Shown here piece after piece: positions 19,111 through 30,077 of a stretch of 64,000 nucleotides of DNA. The notes under the pieces are model-generated. The model ran no database searches and was not told where the DNA came from. It saw nothing but the letters and a program-made list of their open reading frames with translations. Position numbers and translations under genes: made by a program. This DNA comes from Microvelia longipes (taxonomy: Eukaryota > Arthropoda > Insecta > Hemiptera > Veliidae): positions 58,616,281-58,680,280 of the forward strand of contig JACMZG010000008.1 in assembly GCA_018340805.1 (NCBI GenBank), in the 5' to 3' direction. Position 1 is the stretch's first letter. The number at the start of each line of letters is the position of its first letter.

Positions 19111-21315
19111 TAATTAATAAAAAAATAGTTTTATAAAGATGTATCACAATGTAAAGGAGTTTAATATTTGAGAAGGGTGCTTTAGATGAAAAAAAAATAA
19201 TTAAATCTAATAATTATATTATTTATAAATAAAAAATGATAAATAATGAAAATAAAGTATAAATTAAATAATAAATAATTAGAAATTATATTATTTAATA
19301 ATTCACTATATTGCAACCTCTGTACCTAATTTTAAAAATAAGATGTTAAAAAATTGTTTTATAATATAAATAAATATAATATAAATATAATATATTATAT
19401 TGTTGTTCTGCATTTTATAAATTGTAAATTTTTAAAATCATTTTATATATTATAAATTAGAATCTAATTTATATAACTTTTATAAATTTGATAGGTTAAG
19501 TAAATTATTATTATATTTATATTATTTAGTTAAAATTTATATAGTTTGCATGTCTCTCTTTAAGTTATGCTCTTTTAATTTTTTTAAGTCTTTTAAAGTA
19601 AGTTATAGGAATTTTTATCACCTATGTTTTATTAGTAGAATGCGCAAATAAATATATTAACCAATACCTGGAAATACATCTGTATAAATTAAATGTTATG
19701 TAATGGTAATTATAAATAATTCTAAATTTTTAATTGAATATAGTGCAAATAAATAATTAAAATAAATAAATAAATATATAAAAAAATAAAATAAAGGAAA
19801 AGAAAAACGTTACTTAGCGAACTTAATGTTGCCACAGCTACGGCTGATTAGTAAATTATTATTTGTTATATTTTGTATTTTGTTAATGTTAATATTTTTT
19901 TTTCTAATAAATGGCTATTTATTCATTCATTCATTCATTCCTCCTTAAAAGCTTTAATAATTTAAAATAGAGCTCCCTATAAAGTTTTTTTCTTGTGATC
20001 ATTATTAAATATAAACTAATTTACAATATTAAAAATCACTTTAAATTACTCCTAATTTTAAAATAATACAAATATCAGCTCAGTATTGTTCGACAGCTAG
20101 GAGAGGTCATTGAATAAAAAATCGACGACTCGAAATTAAGGGTATTTTGAATTTGAAAATAATAATATTCCTAAACAGGTGTGTCATGATAGACAAAAGT
20201 GTTGTGCGCTCAACTAAACCTTGATCAGATTTTGTGGCCAACATAGTTCTTTAGATATTTAGGGAGTTTAGTGCCGGCCAGTGTTTCTTGTGATTTTAGA
20301 GGTATGATATTGGGAAGTTTTATATTTATTTTATATTTAACACCTTTAATAAGCCTCTAAACATATTGAAACCAAAACAATGAAACACAGGATTCATTTT
20401 CAATTAAATAAAATAACACCAACTAAGATAATATTAATTGAGCACTCATAGAAACCATATCAATAGATGTGGAAGACATGACATTTAGAGTACAATGGCT
20501 TAGTTCTTTTTTTAAACAGTAAATAATTATTCCTAAAAATATTAAGCATAAAAATTGTCTGCAAAATAACAATTCAAATATAAAAATTCAACTTTCAAAT
20601 TAAGAAGTTAACTTTCTAGATATTAATAAATTACTCGGCTAGAAATAAATTTAACACTTAAAAAATCTAGAAGAAATAGAACAAGGAGTTGAAATATTCA
20701 ACAGTTTCCTCAAGAACTGTACTTAGGGTAAAAAACAAGCCGGGTGAAATAATAATTCATTATCTCAAAAGTCTTGTTTTTCTTATATATCATTAGTCAT
20801 TTACTTCAGGTTTTGTCTCAAGTGAAAAACAACTTAAAAATAAAACAATTCTCTCCTGTCTTACTTATTATTTTTCAAATAAAAAAGGCGTGCATTTTAA
20901 AACTTTTTAAGAAAAGTAATAAATAAAGAAGTGAATATATCATAAGTGATGAATGGTTAAAAGTTGTTGAGACGTTAGAAACGCTCTTATATTTCTCACC
21001 ACTCTATTATGCTTTATGGAGTCTATGAATCAAAGGGTAAAAAACTTAATACCAACCTTATTAGGATAAAAAGGCAAATAATTACTCACCTGTAACAGAG
21101 AGACATAAAAGCGGATAAGTACTATACATTATTTTCATGTCATACACATAGATTATTATCATGTGATATATATTATCAATATGCTTATAATATATAATTA
21201 AGTGTGGCCAGGATGTAAAAAAGCTAAGAAAAGTGTTGACACTACTTGATTCCTGTAAAACCATAGGGTGATAATCGGAGCCATAACAGACTTTCCTCAT
21301 AAAAAAACATTTATT
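19111..21315. other. AT-rich sequence, nothing recognised
   Basis: Only a short ATTC tetranucleotide repeat (about 19920-19940) stands out. No gene is supported. Confidence 0.5.
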
Positions 21316-21660
21316 ACTTTTCCTCATTCATACCTTAGGTAGAAAATGTATTGTGTTTGCAAAAATTCGAAACCGGGATGAAACCGGAATTATCCGTTTC
21401 AGGTGTTTTAAATGCCTATTGAATAGTTTCTACAAAGTTGTCTGTCAGTATGTGTGTGTCACTAATCATCGAAGCATCTAGTAATTCAAAAATCAGTCTA
21501 CCACTGTAGTTGCTATTCGGAAAATATTTTAAGAAGTCACTAACCCGCAATAATGACTAATCAAACACTTTGAAAAATCATAAAACGCATAAAAATGATG
21601 AGACAGAATTGAGATTTGGCACGCATGTGGCAAAGTCAAGTCAATGTATAAGACTAATAC
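21316..21660 (+). repeat. Family C dispersed repeat copy
   Basis: Begins ACTTTTCCTCATTCATACC, followed by an imperfect reverse complement of itself, GTGTTTGC, AAATTCGAAACCGGGAT, AATTATCCGTTT and a TGTCTGTC-x-GTATGTGTGTG block. The same order occurs at 28.2 and 55.3 kb. Confidence 0.65.
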
Positions 21661-21669
21661 ATAGACGTT

Positions 21670-21975
21670 TTTTAAAAAAATTGTAATAAATCAGGAAATG
21701 ATTAAATTGAATACAATTGTATACCTTTCCTTAATAAATAATTACACAAACTTCCATTTCAATACGACAAGTATATCCATGATTTTTGTTGTATCATCAA
21801 AATTAAGAAGCATTGAACGTGGTCAGTGCTGTATGAGTGACCGCAGAGAAATATGGATGCATTTACTATCTGAGGACGAGCAAAGCGATTACGAAGCATA
21901 GGGGATGAGCGTAACGAATCCGATGTTATGAGGAAAAGTTCCGAGGTACCCCGTACCCGATTTTGTATTTACGTT
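21670..21975 (+). mobile_element. 5S rRNA-derived SINE copy 1
   Basis: The 5S-like head (21801-21852) keeps AAGCAT, GTGGTCAGTGCT and GAGTGACCGC of the 5S rRNA internal-control region. The common tail follows: GACGAGCAAAGCGA, GATGAGCGTAACGAATCCGA, TGAGGAAAAGTTCCGAGGTA and CCCGTACCCGATTTT. The preceding 60 bp (CGACAAGTATATC) are shared with copies at 26.0 and 56.4 kb. Confidence 0.8.
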
Positions 21976-22012
21976 TATTTTGTGGGCTCTTAAAATTATA
22001 AGAGGTGCATTT

Positions 22013-22745
22013 TCAAAAGTGTCTTTTTAAAAAATTCTGGCGCGGTGGTCCGCATGTCGGGCGAATTTCCTTTGGATGCGTGTTTCCGGGCTTTTTACAT
22101 TACATAAGTTTTCAACTACTAAATAAATGATTCCGGCGCGGTGGTCCGCTGTCGGGCGAATTTCATTTATTATGCGTGTTTCCGTGCTAAACAACCCATT
22201 TCTTGCTTATGCAAGAACCATGCCCATTGCGTGGTTCCGGTTCATGCTTTAGAACCTAAGCAGTTACTCAATTGTCAAGAACTGCTCGTAACTCATTTTG
22301 TCTGTATTTTTCAAAGGAAATGCGCATAATTATCCAGTTGGTTGAACAAAACTATGCCTCTAAAATTAGATGTACGCACTATTATTTGCACTAGTTTAAA
22401 GCATAGTTACTTATCTTTAAGCTTAGTCAGTTATCTTTAAAGGATTTAGCGCATTTCCTTTGAAAAATACAGACAAAATGAGTTACGAGCAGTGCTTGAC
22501 AGCATGAACCGGAACCACGCAATGGGCATGGTTCTTGCATAAGCAAGATATGTGTTGTTTAGCACGGAAACACGCATTCTAAATGAAATTCGCCCGACAG
22601 CGGACCACCGCGCCGGAATTATTTATTTAGTAGTTGTAAACTTATATAATGTAAAAGGCACGGAAACACGCATCCAAAGTAAATTCGCCCGACATGCGGA
22701 TCACCGCGCCAGAATTATTTTTTAGTTGTAAACTTATATTAAGTA
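22013..22745. repeat. 0.7-kb palindromic foldback element (family F)
   Basis: Long inverted arms around a centre near 22390. Each arm holds two copies of a unit containing GGCGCGGTGGTCCGC, GTCGGGCGAATTTC and GCGTGTTTCCG, plus a TACATAAGTTT/ACTACTAAATAA stretch. The inner arm adds CTTGCTTATGCAAGAACC and GAAAAATACAGACAAAATGA. No coding capacity. Diverged relatives lie at 38.3, 40.2 and 47.9 kb. Confidence 0.85.
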
Positions 22746-22796
22746 AAAAAAAACGATAAAAAATTATCGACCCTTTCAGGATGTGAACCCAGGAAC

Positions 22797-23165
22797 CTTG
22801 AGTTTGAGTGGTCTTATTGACTCCGGACCACTGGCATTCAACTCAGAGGCCCAAAAAACATTGAAAACGACACCCTACTCGAAATTTAATTTTTAACGAC
22901 CGTTATTTTGGTTTTCTATCATTTTTGTGGTTTTTTCGATTTTTAGGTCACTTAGAGTGTTCGTATCGACTTCGGACCGGTTTCATTCGATTCAGCGCCC
23001 AAAATTACATAGAAAACGACACCCTACTCGAAATTTATTTTTTATCGACCTAAATTTTAGTTTTTGGTAATTTAAAATGGTTTTTTCGATTTTTAGGTCA
23101 CTTAGAGTGGTCGTATTGACTTCGGACCGATTTCATTCGATTAAACGTCTCAAAAAACATAAATA
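22797..23165. repeat. 150-bp tandem repeat, about 2.4 copies
   Basis: The block GAGTGGTCGTATTGACTTCG recurs at about 22806, 22955 and 23105 with a period of about 150 bp. Each is followed by GAAAACGACACCCTACTCG and GGTTTTTTCGATTTTTAGGT where the copy is complete. Confidence 0.85.
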
Positions 23166-23352
23166 TTGACCTTTTTCGCGAAAAAAAATATTAACCCTGA
23201 ATTTTGCCGATTTTTTGAAAATTTCGCTGACTCAGCAAACCGGGTTAATGACGTCACAAAAACCTGGTTTTCAATAGGGTTTTTTTCCTCCCAAAGGTTG
23301 ATTTTGTACCAAGTTTGGTTAAAAAATATTAATCCGTTCGAAAGATAGAGTG

Positions 23353-23354
<2 letters not shown>

Positions 23355-23450
<96 letters not shown>

Positions 23451-23503
23451 ATATACATATACATACATATATATATACACACACATATACACACACATAT
23501 ATA

Positions 23504-23550
<47 letters not shown>

Positions 23551-23555
23551 ATAGT
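23355..23555. repeat. (TA)n microsatellite with CA/TA interruptions
   Basis: Nearly pure TA over about 200 bp with an ACACACATATAC block in the middle. Confidence 0.97.
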
Positions 23556-26019
23556 CTCGCAAATTTTTTTTTTTTGTCGTTAGGGACCTCTGAAACGGAT
23601 TTGTGTCGTGGTCCGAGTTTCGAATTCCGCCATGACGCCTATCCCATTAGGCGAATTTCCAAAGGAAATTCGCTAAAATCAAAGATGTAATATCCGGTAA
23701 ATCATATAGTTGAATTTCCTCTCTTTTCAGATTAGGATAGTAAAAGATAGGAAGTAAAAGTGAAACATAGCAAGTAAATACTACTATGGTTGTTAACCAT
23801 TTGATCATTGGGCAATGATAGTATTGCCCAAAAATAAAAAAGTATACACATATAATTTGTTAAAAAATCACTTGGAGCTATTATGATAAGACACGCGCAC
23901 ACATACATAAATATGCACACACACATACAGAAAGACAACATTGTGAATACCATAATATGCCACCCGATAATTCCGGTGACATCTAGGTTTCCGATTATTT
24001 TGCAAACACAATACTTTTCCTAAATACCTAAGGTATAAATGAGGAAAATTAAAAATACATAAAAACATACAAACTGGTGACGAAATAGTTTAATAACCTT
24101 TGATTTTATAAATCAGTCAACCAAATGTACCTTCGTGTAAATTTAAAAACCACAAACATTAACAAACTTTTAATTTTTTGTTTAATATTAACGAAGATCG
24201 TTCAACAAATAAAGAAAGAGTTGTTTCAATGATTAAAGAACGCCAACTTATTAATATTCATATCTTAACTAGCTTAACTCTTCTAAAGTTTAAAAATCTT
24301 TAGAAAAAGAATTTTCCTGAGAATTAATAAATGTAATAAACTTTGATCGAAGAAGAGAAAAAAGTTAATTTGTCGAGTTTGTTGAAGAGGAGAAAGTCTG
24401 AAAATGCGATAAAAAGCAGTTTTGTTTCAATATCTAATAATTCGATTTTTTTCTTTTAATAGAATTACAACATTTAACTTATTTTTTAGATAAGAGTATT
24501 ACAGTAAACTTTTTTATTATTGGCTACAGAGAAAAGCCAATTGATTTTTATTTACTAAGAGGGAATTTTATATTTTCCCAGATACTGTTGTTGTTCACGA
24601 ATCTAATGGTGCTTGTTTGGCCCAGAGTTGTTTTGTGTGGGCTCTGTTTTCCCGAAGTAGATATATATATATATATTTTTATAGAAAGCTTGTTAAGCAT
24701 GCAGGCGGCATGCGAAGCTCAGAGAAAGTACTGTGAATATAAAACGATTTTCAAGTTTTTTCGGGAGCAATGAAAGAGAACATATGCCTACAGATTAAAT
24801 ATAAAAAGCCTCATTCTCGACTTTTTATTTTTTGAATTTAATTCAATAAAAAGCAGACAAAAATAAACAGCTTATATCGATTAAAGCTCAACTTTTGAAT
24901 ATAAAATGTTTAAAAAGCTCTAAGATAATGATTATTATCAGCACAAAATACATTACTCCATGTCACGTTAGCAATATTCTATATAGAGTTATACAGAACT
25001 TTATATAGAATATTGTATAAAGTGATATAGAACCTTTATAGCTTTGGCAGTATTAAGTTTTCTGAACCCTTAAGGTTAAGAAAGAATCGCTTATTTCGAT
25101 AAGTAATATAAAATCGAGAGACTTGAGACCTGAAATGCTTATAACTAATCAGCTGTTTACCTAATAAATACTTTTTGTATGTATTTATGTTTACGAAAAT
25201 AAGCATCATGCACCAACTAATTAAAGAAAAGTCGAAAAGAAATAAATAGTACTCTCTTTGTGAAGCTTAAACACAACAGCCAAGAGATGGCAGCACTGAG
25301 ATTAAATTTATTTATTTACACAAGTGCAGTGCAGTCTATGTCGAAACATTAAATGTTATTTATTTGCATAAAAGAACACAATGAAAGTAAATTACATCAA
25401 AATATTTATTATTTTTATTTTTTCTCATTTAGAACGTAGGCATATAAGATAAGGAAATGCCTTGGCACTAAAAATCAACCAAGTGCTAAATTTCATTAGT
25501 TCAATTTTTATAGAATGGCGAGTATAGCTTTTTTTTAAAATGATAGAGTCAAACTTTGGTACTATTGCAATGTATATATAGGTAAAGATAGATAGTCATG
25601 GGATTTATTATTTCAGACCAAATAAATTAGTTCTGAAAGCAAACAGTAGCGCTAGTGTGTAAATTGGTAGTTTCACTGAGCCAACTACAAGAAAGCGCTC
25701 CTGTCATCTTTTTTTAGCAAATTTTATAGCTTTTTACCGATTTATTCAAATATTTTCTTTATATAATAATGACCAATATCAAGTAGATACTCGTGCCGTT
25801 ATAACGGTAATGAAGAACGAGATTATTTCATAATAATAACTTAGAAAAGTGGGAAGAATGTTTTTATAAGGACGGTTAGTTCCAGAGCTGCCGCTGGAGA
25901 CCAACACCGAGTATACCCTAACCATCTGTCTGACACTCTTGTATACCTTCCGACAATCTATGCATATTATATTCTTTGGTGCATCCAATCTTTATGTAGT
26001 AAATAAGTATACTAAGTTC
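23556..26019. other. AT-rich sequence with minor repeats
   Basis: Holds a short family C relic on the minus strand (about 23995-24055, GGTATAAATGAGGAAAA) and an imperfect hairpin (24971-25016, CAATATTCTATATAGAG against its complement). No gene is supported. Confidence 0.5.
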
Positions 26020-26205
26020 TGTTTCATACGACAAGTATATCTAAGGTTATTGTTGGATTATAAAAGTTAAGCACCATCGAGCTAGGTCAGTGATTGATAG
26101 ATGACAGCTAGGAATACAATGAAAGTTCGAAGTTTTAAGAATGAGCGTAGCGAATCTGATACGATAAGGTAAAGTTCAGGTACCTCGAACCCAATTGTTT
26201 AATTT
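26020..26205 (+). mobile_element. 5S rRNA-derived SINE copy 2
   Basis: Head at 26066-26115: GTTAAGCACCATCGAG, TAGGTCAGTG, GATGACAGCTAGGAAT. A shortened tail with ATGAGCGTAGCGAATC and AGGTACCTCGAACCC follows. The upstream CGACAAGTATATCTAAGG is shared with copies 1 and 4. Confidence 0.8.
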
Positions 26206-27240
26206 AGGTACAAATCTAATCACTTGCTTTAAAGATATTTTGCAATAACAGAGGCTCAAACCACGTGTTTATTATTGCGAAAAGTTAAATTTTATTCAAC
26301 AAGATACAAAGCACACAATCTTAATAATTTTATAATAAACTTTGCAGCTACAAAACTCTCAGCATTAGCCTCAAATATGACAAAGAAGGTTATCTAACTC
26401 AAAACAAAAGATTAAAATTTTCATAAAAGATATTCATAATATCTTAGAGCGCGTGATTACTTGATCTCGGTGGATGGGATGAAAACTTTGTCAAACTGTC
26501 ACTCTTGTCATGAAGAGTTTAGTCTTCCCTTAACTTTAGTATCTTAGTTTTATTAAGTCATCATTCGCATTATTTTGCTATTTCTTAAATACCTAACAAT
26601 GCTAACAAACACAACTTTAAGTCTGATATATGTCAGTGTCAAAGTAGTATTTATTATATACTCATCAAAGATAACCCCTGCAGGAACCATCTCAGATAGT
26701 AGTGGCAACCATTTATGTAAATTTTATTATAACAATAATCTTACATAAACAAGGAGCGTATACTGGGAAGCGAACCTAAAACCTCCGTTAGCATCGCTTT
26801 GACAACCTCGACCACAAAGGCGCTGAAAGTAGTATTATTAAATAGTAACAAAGAATAATTTGAAGCAATGTCGAAGGCGCAACTTGACAAGAGCGAAATA
26901 AGTAGCAATATGAATAAAATATAATGCGACAAATGTTGAAGTTCATAATATGGTTGGTATAAAAGGTGACGTGAGGAGAAAGGAGGAAGTAATGTTATAA
27001 GAAACAGAGAAGCAAAAATCTAGAGCAAACAAAATTAAAATAAATGAAGAAAATACCCTACTAATAGGCAGTCAATAACCAACAATAATGGTAATACAAT
27101 AATGGTAATATCGCGTCTTTGCTTATGATGGCGGATTATTCTTCACATTAATATTGCCTGTACCTTAACTGCCTTTCTTCACCCGACAGAAATATAATTG
27201 AATTTAAAAGATTGTATTTACCGTAAGTTGAAGAAGCAAT
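26206..27240. other. AT-rich sequence, nothing recognised
   Basis: No motif or frame could be supported. Confidence 0.5.
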
Positions 27241-27285
27241 CAAAGAATCAGCTACTGTCGATACTTGCTGTTGGATATAAATAAC

Positions 27286-27322
27286 CCTGGACCGGTTTGG
27301 GCATAACGCCATCATCAGCAGG
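27286..27322 (-). ncRNA. Hammerhead-like ribozyme motif (degenerate), minus strand
   Basis: Read on the minus strand: CCTG, CTGATGA (27318 to 27312), GGC-GTTAT-GCC stem, CAAA where GAAA is expected, CCGGTC, CAGG (27289 to 27286). The lesion differs from that in the plus-strand partner, so the common ancestor probably had an intact core. Confidence 0.5.
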
Positions 27323-27483
27323 CGGGGCAACACTCAAGCTCTCAACTAATAAAGTTATATCAGTGATTAATGTCTAGTCTCAATGAGCACGACGAGGGCT
27401 TCTAGTCATCTTCAGAGGGCTCGTCGTGCTTATTGAGACTAAAAGTTAATAATTTAACCAGTTAAGGACTCGAGTGTGGCCCG

Positions 27484-27520
27484 CCTGCTGATGATGGCGT
27501 TATGCCGAATCCGGTCCAGG
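27484..27520 (+). ncRNA. Hammerhead-like ribozyme motif (degenerate)
   Basis: Stem I CCTG (27484-27487) pairs with CAGG (27517-27520). CTGATGA (27488-27494) is followed by one extra T, stem II GGC/GCC (27496-27506), GAAT (27507-27510) in place of GAAA, and a mini stem III CCGGTC, with cleavage expected after the C at 27516. Likely inactive as written. Confidence 0.5.
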
Positions 27521-28203
27521 GATATTCATATTAAACAACAAGTATCGACGATAGCTGATTATTCATATATAATTGACACGGTTAAAAAACAAACTTAACA
27601 GCCTAGTTGCATTACATACTATTTCAATACAGCAAGAAATACCAATAATAATTTCATTAAAACAAATAAGTAAGACAAATTCTCTTCGTAACTAAGTAAA
27701 AAAATACCAACCCAACTTGTGATAAAACATTATTAAATTTGTACAATGCAATATTCTAGAGGTGAGACAATTTTTGTATCAATGGAAGTTAGTAGGTTTT
27801 GTAGGAATTCCAGTCACGAACAAGTTAACAAGCAACTGGTACCTGGACCTAGCACTACTTGTAGGTCTACACCAACATTTCAAGAACTATTTCTTTAACA
27901 TTTTACAAGAAACTTTATTGAATTATAACAAAAACTTGCGAGAAACGTAACTGATGCTTGCAAAGGACAATTTATACCTTCTTATCCTTAAAATATAAAG
28001 TTAAAGCATTTTATTTATAAGGATGCATATTTATAAAAGAGCTACCAGGGCTGTCAAGTTTACATTTAGTATACGAAATCTATATCCCGTTAAACAAAGA
28101 CATGTTTAATTAGTTCTGTTCTGGTTTGCCTTTAAACGAGAAAAAACTGAACAGAGAAATTATGGATTTTGTGGTAAAGCAGTTGAAACATGAAATTATT
28201 GTA

Positions 28204-28740
28204 TATTATTTATACTTTTCCTCATTTATACCGTAGGTATATAGAAAGAGTATTGAAAAAATTCGAAACCGGGATTTCACCTGAATTATACGTTTTAGTA
28301 TTCAAATTATAAGTCGCAGTCAAAAGGCTTTAGGTGATGATAGCCTGAATGAGAGATGCGTCTGCTGAGTTCTAATTAAAGAATTAATACGTTCCGTCTC
28401 CCACTTCAAATAGATAAAGTCAGTCTGCACCAAGTCTCAAATCTTGTAACTGGACTCAAGAGGAAAAATTAGCTTCTTCTCACCGGTAAACATTTTTTAC
28501 AGTTTTTAGTCCTTTATTTTTGTTTTATTAGTTTTATTTTATTATTTGTTTTAGTTGTTTTTCGTGTTGTTTAATTTTATCGTCCTCTTGTATGTAGGCA
28601 CTGAGGATGACCTGTATCAGGTTGAAAGCCAGTTTTGTCATCATTACATTGGTTGAAATATATTTGTGGATAGACTTTTATTTACATCCTTATACGTTTT
28701 AGTTGTTTTAAATTCCTCTTAAGTGGTTTTCACAAAGTCA
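28204..28740 (+). repeat. Family C repeat copy, interrupted
   Basis: ACTTTTCCTCATTTATACCGTAGGTATATAG, AATTCGAAACCGGGAT and TTATACGTTTTAGT lie at 28204-28299. The copy continues after the 390-bp insertion at 28690 with TTATACGTTTTAGTTGTTTT, GTGGTTTTCACAAAGTC and GTGTGAGTGTGTATGTG. Confidence 0.7.
28300..28689 (+). mobile_element. 390-bp retroposon, family A
   Basis: Flanked by an exact 14-bp direct repeat, TTATACGTTTTAGT (28286-28299 and 28690-28703), inside a family C copy, so the borders are precise. Long target duplications of this size point to retroposition. The 3' part has CTGAGGATGACCTG, AGGTTGAAAGC and TTTGTGGATAGACTTT, matching the arms of the 877-1169 foldback. It is probably a 5'-truncated Penelope-like copy. 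No open frame. Confidence 0.75.
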
Positions 28741-29448
28741 TCTCTATTTGTGTGAGTGTGTATGTGTAAAACATACATATAAGTCCATAATAAGTTTCAT
28801 CTCACTATCAGCGTAAGCACTATATCTGCTGAAAATTTCCTAAATGGTCTTACTGCTCCTTTTTGTAATGTCACAAATAAAATGTTTGTAGGAGAATAAC
28901 ATATTTAAATATCTATGTGCTAGTAACTTTTTTTATCAGTAGTTAAATTTATTTACATTAAAAGTTTATTTAGTGAAAGCTAATTGAGATGTGCATCCTG
29001 GTAAAACCAACGGGTCTCATATAGTTTAAAACCTGAATCCAAGATATCCTCTTACAATTTAGAGTAACATTTGTTAGTAAAATGAAGGTCTAACACACTT
29101 GTAACAGGACCCTGGTTCTGGTTATCGTTTAAATTATTCACTAAAAGTCAACAGCGAAGGCTATAACAGATTCAGCATTCTAATCCCTAGCACTCTTCAA
29201 CTTCTGCACAAAACATTATTATTCTGAATTTTACCTAGATATCTCTTTCTTCATTTGTTACTTATTAGGTAATATAATCAGCTTAACGTCCCCTATATTG
29301 CTCATTAGTAATATACTGTCTTGTTAAAATATAGTAAAGTTAATTTGAATTTTGTGCATATCACATAATTAGTCTTACAAACATTTTAAGATACATGATA
29401 TTAGTGTATGTTACTATTATCAATATCTTCCAAAGGAATGTTATTCTA

Positions 29449-30077
29449 TTTAGTCCAAGAGCCAAGTCTAAAAAATGGGACTCATTATGTACTACTTCAA
29501 ACCAAATTTTTCTGAAAAAAAATACCTTTAATTATGAAGGAAAAGTATAGTCTGCCTACCCAGAGTGGAGCCCTTCACGTGAATGCGCTCGCTCAAAGTT
29601 AAAAATCGCGCAGTTTTCTTGTAATAAGTGGTTTCCTGTAGGTCGTATAAAAATTTTTCGTCGAATTCGGATAAATAAAACTAAATAAAATTAAGTTATG
29701 AGATGACATTTGTTAAATAGCCAAAAAATGCACAAAAAACCAATATTTCTCCAAAGATATTCGCTGACTTCGCATAAATTAACAATTTTTTAGTGTTTTT
29801 GAAAGAGCCGTAACTTTGGTTGCAGTCATCCGATTTTAATTATTAAACACTCGTTTCATAGAACATTTCATCGCCTTTATTGCACGAAGAGAACCACAGG
29901 AACACTTATTTCAAGAAAACTGAAATTTGTGCGATTTTATAAAATTTTGAGCATGGGCAAACATATGAAGGGCTCCCTCCACTCTGAATAGGCAGACTAT
30001 ATTTTTCATAATTTAAAATTTAGTTTGAAGTAGTACAAAATTAGTCACATTACTTCAGGTCCGGCTCTTGGACTAAA
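29449..30077. mobile_element. TIR DNA element (MITE family D)
   Basis: Termini TTTAGTCCAAGAGCC and GGCTCTTGGACTAAA are exact inverted repeats. Homology continues inward for ~150 bp (GTACTACTTCAAAC, TATAGTCTGCCTA, GAGTGGAG-x-CCCTTCA). Flanking TA on both sides fits a TA target duplication, as in Tc1/mariner, although family assignment is not possible without a transposase. Diverged copies lie at 46.07-46.72 and 47.24-47.34 kb. Confidence 0.75.

Larger units (their letters stand above)
27243..27564. mobile_element. Inverted Penelope-like terminal repeats with hammerhead-like motifs
   Basis: Two ~95-bp arms (27243-27336 and 27470-27564) are inverted copies. A second 21-bp inverted repeat (27376-27396 and 27420-27440, one mismatch) is nested between them. 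Each arm has CCTG-CTGATGA, a GGC-GTTAT-GCC stem, a GAAA-like box, CCGGTC and CAGG, an order matching minimal hammerhead ribozymes reported in Penelope-like retroelements. The minus-strand copy has CAAA and the plus copy GAAT, so each has lost one core base. No RT or GIY-YIG frame is present. Confidence 0.65.

Noticed and set aside
22770..22860. Minus-strand GGGTTCACATCCTG, possible tRNA B-box
   Set aside because: No cloverleaf could be drawn, and the sequence belongs to the 150-bp tandem region.
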